Positions 44,301 to 57,100 of a stretch of DNA of 64,000 nt are shown one piece after another. The DNA lies in contig NW_026947629.1 in the NCBI RefSeq assembly GCF_034190915.1, positions 434,001 through 498,000 of the forward strand, in the 5' to 3' direction. How positions within the stretch are numbered: position 1 is the first letter of the stretch; each line of letters opens with the position of its first letter. This DNA comes from Cavia porcellus (taxonomy: Eukaryota; Chordata; Mammalia; Rodentia; Caviidae). The notes under the pieces are model-generated. The model had not been told where the DNA came from. It did not search any database and saw only the letters and a program-made list of their open reading frames with translations. Both the position numbers and the translations under genes were made by a program.

Positions 44301-47300
44301 CCCATACAATGCGCACCACCCCGTGATGTTTTTCTCACTCCTACTAGTGAATCTAATGTGACACACACCCATACAATGCGCACCACCGCGTGATGTTTTT
44401 CTCACTCCTACTAGTGAATCTAATGTGACACACACCCATACAATGCGCACCACCCCGTGATGTATTTCTCACTCCTACTAGTGAATCTAATGTGACACAC
44501 ACCCATACAATGCGCACCACCCCTTGATGTTTTTCTCACTCCTATTAGTGAATCTAATGTAACACACACCCATACAATGCGCACCACCCCGTGATGTTTT
44601 TCTCACTCCTTCTAGTGAATCTAATGTAACACACACCCATACAATGCGCACCACCCCGTGATGTTTTTCTCACTCCTACTAGTGAATCCAATGTAACACA
44701 CACCCATACAATGCGCACCACCCCGTGATGTTTTTCTCACTCCTACTAGTGAATGTAATGTAACACACACCCATATAATGCGCACCACCCCGTGATGTTT
44801 TTCTCACTCCTACTAGTGAATCTAATGTGACACACACCCATACAATGCGCACCACCCCGTGATGTTTTTCTCACTACTACTAGTGAATCTAATGTGACAC
44901 ACACCCATACAATGCGCACCACCCCGTGATGTATTTCTCACTCCTACTAGTGAATCTAATGTGACACACACCCATACAATGCGCACCACCCCTTGATGTT
45001 TTTCTCACTCCTACTAGTGAATCTAATGTAACACACACCGATACAATGCGCACCACCCCGTGATGTTTTTCTCACTCCTTCTAGTGAATCTAATGTAACA
45101 CACACCCATACAATGCGCACCACTCCGTGATGTTTTTCTCACTCCTACTAGTGAATCCAATGTAACACACACCCATACAATGCGCACCACCCCGTGATGT
45201 TTTTCTCACTCCTACTAGTGAATGTAATGTAACACACACCCATACAATGCGCACCACCCCGTGATGTTTTTCTCACTCCTACTAGTGAATCCAATGTAAC
45301 ACACAACCATACAATGCGCACCACCCCGTGATGTTTTTCTCACTCCTACTAGTGAATCTAATGTAACACACAACCATACAATACGCACAACCCCGTGATG
45401 TTTTTCTCACTCCTACTAGTGAATCTAATGTAACACACAACCATACAATACGCACCACCCCGTGATGTTTTTCTCACTCCTACTAGTGAATCTAATGTAA
45501 CACACACCCATACAATGCGCACCACCCCGTGATGTTTTTCTCACTCCTACTAGTGAATCCAATGTAACACACACCCATACAATGCGCACCACCCCGTGAT
45601 GTTTTTCTCACTCCTACTAGTGAATCCAATGTGACACACACCCATACAATGCGCACCACCCCGTGATGTTTTTCTCACTCCTACTAGTGAATGTAATGTA
45701 ACACACACCCATACAATGCGCACCACACCGTGATGTTTTTCTCACTCCTACTAGTGAATGTAATGTAACACACACCCATACAATGCGCACCACCCCGTGA
45801 TGTTTTTCTCACTCCTACTAGTGAATCTAATGTAACACACCCATACAATGCGCACCACCCCGTGATGTTTTTCTCACTCCTACTAGTGAATCTAATGTAA
45901 CACACACCCATACAATGCGCACCACCCCGTGATGTTTTTCTCACTCCCACTAGTGAATCTAATGTAACACACACCCATACAATGCGCACCACCCCGTGAT
46001 GTTTTTCTCACTCCCACTAGTGAATCTAATGTAACACACACCCATACAATGCGCACCACCCCGTGATGTTTTTCTCACTCCCACTAGTGAATCTAATGTA
46101 ACACACACCCATACAATGCGCACCACCCCGTGATGTATTTTTCACTCCCACTAGTGAATCTAATGTAACACACCCATACAATGCGCACCACCCCGTGATG
46201 TTTTTCTCACTCCCACTAGTGAATCCAATGTAACACACACCCATACAATGCGCACCACCCCGTGATGTTTTTCTCACTCCTACTAGTGAATCCAATGTAA
46301 CACACACCCATACAATGCGCACCACCCCGTGATGTTTTTCTCACTCCTACTAGTGAATCCAATGAAACACACACCCATAAAATGCGCACCACCCCGTGAT
46401 GTTTTTCTCACTCCTACTAGTGAATCCAATGTAACACACACCCATAAAATGCGCACCACCCCGTGATGTTTTTCTCACTCCTACTAGTGAATCCAATGTG
46501 ACACACACCCATACAATGCGCACCACCCCGTGATGTTTTTCTCACTCCTACTAGTGAATGTAATGTAACACACACCCATACAATGCGCACCACCCCGTGA
46601 TGTTTTTCTCACTCCTACTAGTGAATGTAATGTAACACACACCCATACAATGCGCACCACCCCGTGATGTTTTTCTCACTCCTACTAGTCAATCTAATGT
46701 AACACACACCCATACAATGCGCACCACCCCGTGATGTTTTTCTCACTCTTACTAGTGAATGCAATGTAACACACACCCATACAATGCGCACCACCCCGTG
46801 ATGTTTTTCTCACTCCTACTAGTGAATGTAATGTAACACACACCCATACAATGCGCACCACCCCGTGATGTTTTTCTCACTCCTACTAGTGAATATAATG
46901 TAACACACACCCATACAATGCGCACCACCCCGTGATGTTTTTCTCACTCCTACTAGTGAATCTAATGTGACACACACCCATACAATGCGCACCACCCCGT
47001 GATGTTTTTCTCACTCCTACTAGTGAATCTAATGTGACACACACCCATACAATGCGCACCACCCCGTGATGTATTTCTCACTCCTACTAGTGAATCTAAT
47101 GTAACACACACCCATACAATGCGCACCACCCCTTGATGTTTTTCTCACTCCTACTAGTGAATCTAATGTAACACACACCCATACAATGCGCACCACCCCG
47201 TGATGTTTTTCTCACTCCTTCTAGTGAATCTAATGTAACACACACCCATACAATGCGCACCACCCCGTGATATTTTTCTCACTCCTACTAGTGAATCCAA

Positions 47301-47910
47301 TGTAACACACACCCATACAATGCGCACCACCCCGTGATGTTTTACTCACTCCTACTAGTGAATGTAATGTAACACACACCCATATAATGCGCACCACCCC
47401 GTGATGTTTTTCTCACTCCTACTAGTGAATCTAATGTGACACACACCCATACAATGGGCACCACCCCGTGATGTTTTTCTCACTCCTACTAGTGAATCTA
47501 ATGTGACACACACCCATACAATGCGCACCACCCCGTGATGTATTTCTCACTAGTACTAGTGAATCTAATGTGACACACACCCATACAATGCGCACCACCC
47601 CTTGATGTTTTTCTCACTCCTACTAGTGAATCTAATGTAACACACACCCATACAATGCGCACCACCCCGTGATGTATTTTTCACTCCCACTAGTGAATCT
47701 AATGTAACACACCCATACAATGCGCACCACCCCGTGATGTTTTTCTCACTCCCACTAGTGAATCCAATGTAACACACACCCATACAATGCGCACCACCCC
47801 GTGATGTTTTTCTCACTCCTACTAGTGAATCCAATGTAACACACACCCATACAATGCGCACCACCCCGTGATGTTTTTCTCACTCCTACTAGTGAATCCA
47901 ATGTAACACA
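40155..47910 (+). repeat. Tandem pair with period 4,080 changing to 4,145
   Basis: From 40,155 the sequence recurs from 44,235 at offset 4,080 (61 monomers minus 7 bp). The seven missing bases are accounted for by shortened monomers near 42,023, 43,428, 43,562 and 44,068. From about 46,000 the offset is 4,145, because the right copy gains one monomer in a run with C at position 26 and one extra 2-bp CA contraction near 45,838. The GTGAAACACCC monomer of the left copy (about 43,428) is full length in the right copy (about 47,570). Similarity fades at about 47,910. Confidence 0.8.
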
Positions 47911-50039
47911 CACCCATAAAATGCGCACCACCCCGTGATATTTTTATCACTCCTACTAGTGAATCCAATGTAACACACACCCATACAATGCGCACCACCC
48001 CGTGATGTTTTTCTCACTCCTACTAGTGAATCCAATGTAACACACACCCATAAAATGCGCACCACCCCGTGATGTTTTTCTCACTCCTACTAGTGAATCC
48101 AATGTGACACACACCCATACAATGCGCACCACCCCGTGATGTTTTTCTCACTCCTACTAGTGAATCCAATGTAACACACACCCATAAAATGCGCACCACC
48201 CCGTGATGTTTTTATCACTCCTACTAGTGAATCCAATGTAACACACACCCATACAATGCGCACCACCCCGTGATGTTTTTCTCACTCCTACTAGTGAATC
48301 CAATGTAACACACACCCATAAAATGCGCACCACCCCGTGATGTTTTTCTCACTCCTACTAGTGAATCCAATGTGACACACACCCATACAATGCGCACCAC
48401 CCCGTGATGTTTTTCTCACTCCTACTAGTGAATGTAATGTAACACACACCCATACAATGCGCACCACCCCGTGATGTTTTTCTCACTCCTACTAGTGAAT
48501 GTAATGTAACACACACCCATACAATGCGCACCACCCCGTGATGTTTTTCTCACTCCTACTAGTGAATCTAATGTAACACACACCCATACAATGCGCACCA
48601 CCCCGTGATGTTTTTCTCACTCTTACTAGTGAATGCAATGTAACACACACCCATACAATGCGCACCACCCCGTGATGTTTTTCTCACTCCTACTAGTGAA
48701 TGTAATGTAACACACACCCATACAATGCGCACCACCCCGTGATGTTTTTCTCACTCCTACTAGTGAATATAATGTAACACACACCCATACAATGCGCACC
48801 ACCCCGTGATGTTTTTCTCACTCCTACTAGTGAATCTAATGTGACACACACCCATACAATGCGCACCACCCCGTGATGTTTTTCTCACTCCTACTAGTGA
48901 ATCTAATGTGACACACACCCATACAATGCGCACCACCCCGTGATGTATTTCTCACTCCTACTAGTGAATCTAATGTAACACACACCCATACAATGCGCAC
49001 CACCCCTTGATGTTTTTCTCACTCCTACTAGTGAATCTAATGTAACACACACCCATACAATGCGCACCACCCCGTGATGTTTTTCTCACTTCTTCTAGTG
49101 AATCTAATGTAACACACACCCATACAATGCGCACCACCCCGTGATATTTTTCTCACTCCTACTAGTGAATCCAATGTAACACACACCCATACAATGCGCA
49201 CCACCCCGTGATGTTTTACTCACTCCTACTAGTGAATGTAATGTAACACACACCCATATAATGCGCACCACCCCGTGATGTTTTTCTCACTCCTACTAGT
49301 GAATCTAATGTGACACACACCCATACAATGGGCACCACCCCGTGATGTTTTTCTCACTCCTACTAGTGAATCTAATGTGACACACACCCATACAATGCGC
49401 ACCACCCCGTGATGTATTTCTCACTCCTACTAGTGAATCTAATGTGACACACACCCATACAATGCGCACCACCCCTTGATGTTTTTCTCACTCCTACTAG
49501 TGAATCTAATGTAACACACACCCATACAATGCGCACCACCCCGTGATGTATTTTTCACTCCCACTAGTGAATCTAATGTAACACACCCATACAATGCGCA
49601 CCACCCCGTGATGTTTTTCTCACTCCCACTAGTGAATCCAATGTAACACACACCCATACAATGCGCACCACCCCGTGATGTTTTTCTCACTCCTACTAGT
49701 GAATCCAATGTAACACACACCCATACAATGCGCACCACCCCGTGATGTTTTTCTCACTCCTACTAGTGAATCCAATGTAACACACACCCATAAAATGCGC
49801 ACCACCCCGTGATGTTTTTATCACTCCTACTAGTGAATCCAATGTAACACACACCCATACAATGCGCACCACCCCGTGATGTTTTTCTCACTCCTACTAG
49901 TGAATCCAATGTAACACACACCCATAAAATGCGCACCACCCCGTGATGTTTTTCTCACTCCTACTAGTGAATCCAATGTGACACACACCCATACAATGCG
50001 CACCACCCCGTGATGTTTTTCTCACTCCTACTAGTGAAT
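46381..50039 (+). repeat. Tandem pair of a 1,874-bp, 28-monomer unit
   Basis: Bases 46,381-48,165 match 48,255-50,039 at offset 1,874 (28 x 67 minus 2). The 2-bp shortened CA tract at about 47,710 is copied at about 49,578. The left copy has the odd CACTAGTACTAG near 47,549, where the right copy has the usual CACTCCTACTAG. GTCAAT near 46,688 is also private to the left copy. Confidence 0.85.
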
Positions 50040-51155
50040 GTAATGTAACACACACCCATACAATGCGCACCACCCCGTGATGTTTTTCTCACTCCTACTA
50101 GTGAATGTAATGTAACACACACCCATACAATGCGCACCACCCCGTGATGTTTTTCTCACTCCTACTAGTGAATCTAATGTAACACACACCCATACAATGC
50201 GCACCACCCCGTGATGTTTTTCTCACTCCTACTAGTGAATGCAATGTAACACACACCCATACAATGCGCACCACCCCGTGATGTTTTTCTCACTCCTACT
50301 AGTGAATGTAATGTAACACACACCCATACAATGCGCACCACCCCGTGATGTTTTTCTCACTCCTACTAGTGAATATAATGTAACACACACCCATACAATG
50401 CGCACCACCCCGTGATGTTTTTCTCACTCCTACTAGTGAATCTAATGTGACACACACCCATACAATGCGCACCACCCCGTGATGTTTTTCTCACTCCTAC
50501 TAGTGAATCTAATGTGACACACACCCATACAATGCGCACCACCCCGTGATGTATTTCTCACTCCTACTAGTGAATCTAATGTAACACACACCCATACAAT
50601 GCGCACCACCCCTTGATGTTTTTCTCACTCCTACTAGTGAATCTAATGTAACACACACCCATACAATGCGCACCACCCCGTGATGTTTTTCTCACTCCTT
50701 CTAGTGAATCTAATGTAACACACACCCATACAATGCGCACCACCCCGTGATATTTTTCTCACTCCTACTAGTGAATCCAATGTAACACACACCCATACAA
50801 TGCGCACCACCCCGTGATGTTTTTCTCACTCCTACTAGTGAATGTAATGTAACACACACCCATATAATGCGCACCACCCCGTGATGTTTTTCTCACTCCT
50901 ACTAGTGAATCTAATGTGACACACACCCATACAATGCGCACCACCCCGTGATGTTTTTCTCACTCCTACTAGTGAATCTAATGTGACACACACCCATACA
51001 ATGCGCACCACCCCGTGATGTATTTCTCACTCCTACTAGTGAATCTAATGTGACACACACCCATACAATGCGCACCACCCCTTGATGTTTTTCTCACTCC
51101 TACTAGTGAATCTAATGTAACACACACCCATACAATGCGCACCACACCGTGATGT
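48107..51155 (+). repeat. Overlapping tandem pair with period 1,606 bp (24 monomers)
   Basis: Bases 48,107-49,549 match 49,713-51,155 at offset 1,606 (24 x 67 minus 2). The GATATTTTTC monomer lies at 49,141 and 50,747. This pair overlaps the 1,874-bp pair, giving a three-step staircase at about 46.4, 48.2 and 50.0 kb with unequal steps of 28 and 24 monomers. It ends where 49,550 has the TATTTTTCAC type and 51,156 does not. Confidence 0.85.
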
Positions 51156-54100
51156 TTTTCTCACTCCTTCTAGTGAATCTAATGTAACACACACCCATAC
51201 AATGCGCACCACCCCGTGATGTTTTTCTCACTCCTACTAGTGAATCCAATGTAACACACACCCATACAATGCGCACCACCCCGTGATGTTTTTCTCACTC
51301 CTACTAGTGAATGTAATGTAACACACACCCATATAATGCGCACCACCCCGTGATGTTTTTCTCACTCCTACTAGTGAATGTAATGTAAAACACACCCATA
51401 CAATGCGCACCACCCCGTGATGTTTTTCTCACTCCTACTAGTGAATCTAATGTAACACACAACCATACAATGCGCACCACCCCGTGATGTTTTTCTCACT
51501 CCTACTAGTGAATCTAATGTAACACACAACCATACAATGCGCACCACCCCGTGATGTTTTTCTCACTCCTACTAGTGAATCTAATGTAACACACACCCAT
51601 ACAATGCGCACCACCCCGTGATATTTTTCTCACTCCCACTAGTGAATCTAATGTAACACACACCCATACAATGCGCACCACCCCGTGATGTTTTTCTCAC
51701 TCCCACTAGTGAATCTAATGTAACACACACCCATACAATGCGCACCACCCCGTGATGTATTTTTCACTCCCACTAGTGAATCTAATGTAACACACACCCA
51801 TACAATGCGCACCACCCCGTGATGTTGTTCTCATTCCCACTAGTGAATCTAATGTAACACACACCCATACAATACGCACCACCCCGTGATGTTTTTCTCA
51901 CTCCCACTAGTGAATCCAATGTAACACACACCCATACAATGCGCACCACCCCGTGATGTTTTTCTCACTCCCACTAGTGAATCCAATGTAACACACACCC
52001 ATACAATGCGCACCACCCCGTGATGTTTTTCTCACTCCTACTAGTGAATCCAATGTAACACACACCCATACAATGCGCACCACCCCGTGATGTTTTTCTC
52101 ACTCCTACTAGTGTATCCAATGTAACACACACCCATACAATGCGCACCACCCCGTGATGTTTTTCTCACTCCTACTAGTGAATCCAATGTGACACACACC
52201 CATAAAATGCGCACCACCCGGTGATGTTTTTCTCACTCCTACTAGTGAATCCAATGTGACACACACCCATACAATGCGCACCACCCCGTGATGTTTTACT
52301 CACTCCTACTAGTGAATGTAATGTAACACACACCCATACAATGCGCACCACCCCGTGATGTTTTTCTCACTCCTACTAGTGAATGTAATGTAACACACAC
52401 CCATACAATGCGCACCACCCCGTGATGTTTTTCTCACTCCTACTAGTGAATCTAATGTAACACACACCCATACAATGCGCACCACCCCGTGATGTTTTTC
52501 TCACTCCTACTAGTGAATGCAATGTAACACACACCCATACAATGCGCACCACACCGTGATGTTTTTCTCACTCCTACTAGTGAATCTAATGTAACACACA
52601 ACCATACAATGCGCACCACCCCGTGATGTTTTTCTCACTCCTACTAGTGAATCTAATGTAACAGACACCCATACAATGCGCAACACCCGGTGATGTTTTT
52701 CTCACTCCTATTAGTGAATCTAATGTAACACACACCCATACAATGCGCACCACCCCGTGATGTTTTTTTCACTCCTACTAGTGAATCTAATGTAACACAC
52801 AACCATACAATACGCACCACCCCGTGATGTTTTTCTCACTCCTACTAGTGAATCCAATGTAACACACACCCATACAATGCGCACCACCCCGTGATGTTTT
52901 TCTCACTCCTACTAGTGAATCCAATGTAACACACACCCATACAATGCGCACCACCCCGTGATGTTTTTCTCACTCCTACTAGTGAATCCAATGTGACACA
53001 CACCCATACAATGCGCACCACCCCGTGATGTTTTTCTCACTCCTGCTAGTGAATGTAATGTAACACACACCCATACAATGCGCACCACCCCGTGATGTTT
53101 TTCTCACTCCTACTAGTGAATGTAATGTAACACACACCCATACAATGCGCACCACCCCGTGATGTTTTTCTCACTCCTACTAGTGAATATAATGTAACAC
53201 ACACCCATACAATGCGCACCACCCCGTGATGTTTTTCTCACTCCTACTAGTGAATCTAATGTAACACACAACCATACAATGCGCACCACCCTGTGATGTT
53301 TTTCTCACTCCTAGTAGTGAATCTAATGTAACACACACCCATACAATGCGCAACACCCCGTGATGTTTTTCTCACTCCTACTAGTGAATCTAATGTAACA
53401 CACACCCATACAATGCGCACCACCCCGTGATGTTTTTCTCACTCCTACTAGTGAATCTAATGTAACACACACCCATACAATGCGCACCACCCTGTGATGT
53501 TTTTCTCACTCCTACTAGTGAATCTAATGTGACACACACCCATACAATGCGCACCACCCCGTGATGTTTTTCTCACTCCTACTAGTGAATCTAATGTGAC
53601 ACACACCCATACAATGCGCACCACCCCGTGATGTATTTCTCACTCCTACTAGTGAATCTAATGTAACACACACCCATACAATGCGCACCACCCCTTGATG
53701 TTTTTCTCACTCCTACTAGTGAATCTAATGTAACACACACCCATACAATGCGCACCAACCCGTGATGTTTTTCTCACTCCTTCTTGTGAATCTAATGTAA
53801 CACACACCCATACAATGCGCACCACCCCGTGATGTTTTTCTCACTCCTACTAGTGAATCCAACGTAACACACACCCATACAATGCGCACCACCCCGTGAT
53901 GTTTTTCTCACTCCTACTAGTGAATGTAATGTAACACACACCCATACAATGCGCACCACCCCGTGATGTTTTTCTCACTCCTACTAGTGAATCTAATGTA
54001 ACACACAACCATACAATGCGCACCACCCCGTGATGTTTTTCTCACTCCTACTAGTGAATCTAATGTAACACACACCCATACAATGCGCACCACCCCGTAA

Positions 54101-57100
54101 TGTTTTTCTCACTCCTACTAGTGAATCCAATGTAACACACACCCATACAATGCGCACCACCGCGTGATGTTTTTCTCACTCCTACTAGTGAATCCAATGT
54201 GACACACACCCATACAATGCGCACCACCCCGTGATGTTTTTCTCACTCCTACTAGTGAATCTAATGTGACACACACCCATACAATGCGCACCACCCCGTG
54301 ATGTTTTTCTCACTCCTACTAGTGAATGTAATGTAACACACACCCATACAATGCGCACCACCCCGTGATGTTTTTCTCACTCCTACTAGTGAATGTAATG
54401 TAACACACACCCATACAATGCGCACCACCCCGTGATGTTTTTCTCACTCCTACTAGTGAATGTAATGTAACACACACCCATACAATGCGCACCACCCCGT
54501 GATGTTTTTCTCACTCCTACTAGTGAATCTAATGTAACACACAACCATATAATGCGCACCACCCCGTGATGTTTTTCTCACTCCTACTAGTGAATCTAAT
54601 GTAACACACACCCATACAATGCGCACCACCCCGTGATGTTTTTCTCACTCCTACTAGTGAATCTAATGTAACACACACCCATACAATTCGCACCACCCCG
54701 TGATGTTTTTCTCACTCCCACTAGTGAATCTAATGTAACACACACCCATACAATACGCACCACCCCGTGATGTTTTTCTCACTCCCACTAGTGAATCTAA
54801 TGTAACACACACCCATACAATGCGCACCACCCCGTGATGTATTTTTCACTCCCACTAGTGAATCTAATGTAACACACACCCATACAATGAGCACCACCCC
54901 GTGATGTTTTTCTCACTCCCACTAGTGAATCTAATGTAACACACACCCATACAATACGCACCACCCCGTGATGTTTTTCTCACTCCCACTAGTGAATCCA
55001 ATGTAACACACACCCATACAATGCGCACCACCCCGTGATGTTTTTCTCACTCCTACTAGTGAATCCAATGTAACACACACCCATACAATGCGCACCACCC
55101 CGTGATGTTTTTCTCACTCCTACTAGTGAATCCAATGCAACACACACCCATAAAATGCGCACCACCCCGTGATGTTTTTCTCACTCCTACTAGTGAATCC
55201 AATGTAACACACACCCATACAATGCGCACCACCCCGTGATGTTTTTCTCACTCCTACTAGTGAATCCAATGTAACACACACCCATACAATGCGCACCACC
55301 CCGTGATGTTTTTCTCACTCCTACTAGTGAATCTAATGTGACACACACCCATACAATGCGCACCACCCCGTGATGTTTTTCTCACTCCTACTAGTGAATG
55401 TAATGTAACACACACCCATACAATGCGCACCACCCCGTGATGTTTTTCTCACTCCTACTAGTGAATGTAATGTAACACACACCCATACAATGCGCACCAC
55501 CCCGTGATGTTTTTCTCACTCCTACTAGTGAATCTAATGTAACACACACCCATACAATGCGCACCACCCCGTGATGTTTTTCTCACTCCTACTAGTGTAT
55601 GCAATGTAACACACACCCATACAATGCGCACCACCCCGTGATGTTTTTCTCACTCCTACTAGTGAATCTAATGTAACACACACCCATACAATGCGCACCA
55701 CCCCGTGATGTTTTTCTCACTCCTACTAGTGAATCTAATGTAACACACAACCATACAATGCGCACCACCCCGTGATGTTTTTCTCACTCCTACTAGTGAA
55801 TCTAATGTAACACACAGGCATACAATGCGCACCACCCGGTGATGTTTTTCTCACTCCTATTAGTGAATCTAATGTAACACACACCCATACAATGCGCACC
55901 ACCCCGTGATGTTTTTCTCACTCCTACTAGTGAATCTAATGTAACACACACCCATACAATGCGCACCACACCGTGATGTTTTTCTCACTCCCACTAGTGA
56001 ATCTAATGTGACACACACCCATACAATGCGCACCACCCCGTGATGTTTTTCTCATTCCCACAAGTGAATCTAATGTGACACACACCCATACAATGCGCAC
56101 CACCCCGTGATGTTTTTCTCACTCCTACTAGTGAATCTAATGTGACACACACCCATACAATGCGCACCACCCCGTGATGTTTTTCTCACTCCTACTAGTG
56201 AATGTAATGTAACACACACCCATACAATGCGCACCACCCCGTGATGTTTTTCTCACTCCTACTAGTGAATGTAATGTAACACACACCCATACAATGCGCA
56301 CCACCCCGTGATGTTTTTCTCACTCCTACTAGTGAATCTAATGTAACACACAACCATACAATGCGCACCACCCTGTGATGTTTTTCTCACTCCTAGTAGT
56401 GAATCTAATGTAACACACACCCATACAATGCGCAACACCCCGTGATGTTTTTCTCACTCCTACTAGTGAATCTAATGTAACACACACCCATACAATGCGC
56501 ACCACCCCGTGATGTTTTTCTCACTCCTACTAGTGAATCTAATGTAACACACACCCATACAATGCGCACCACCCCGTGATGTTTTTCTCACTCCCACTAG
56601 TGAATCTAATGTAACACACACCCATACAATGCGCACCACCCCGTGATGTATTTCTCACTCCTACTAGTGAATCTAATGTAACACACACCCATACAATGCG
56701 CACCACCCCGTGATGTTTTTTTCACTCCTACTAGTGAATCTAATGTAACACACACCCATACAATGCGCACCACCCCGTGATGTTTTTCTCACTCCTACTA
56801 GTGAATCCAATGTAACACACACCCATACAATGCGCACCACCCCGTGATGTATTTCTCACTCCTACTAGTGAATCTAATGTAACACACACCCATACAATGC
56901 GCACCACCCCGTGATGTTTTTTTCACTCCTACTAGTGAATCTAATGTAACACACAACCATACAATACGCACCACCCCGTGATGTTTTTCTCACTCCTACT
57001 AGTGAATCCAATGTAACACACACCCATACAATGCGCACCACCCCGTGATGTATTTCTCACTCCTACTAGTGAATCTAATGTAACACACACCCATACAATG

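Larger units (their letters stand above)
32305..44610 (+). repeat. 15.2-kb superblock, copy 2, shortened to about 12.25 kb
   Basis: This is collinear with 17,113-32,360 but lacks 400 bp (six monomers less 2 bp) between 34,166 and 34,338, and 2,542 bp (38 monomers less 4 bp) between 40,019 and 40,155. The arithmetic closes: 15,192 - 400 - 2,542 = 12,250, the observed final offset. In the last 4,456 bp I noticed about eight single-base differences between copies (for example 41,213 G, 41,566 G, 43,253 A). Gains in copy 1 rather than losses in copy 2 are the alternative. Confidence 0.85.
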
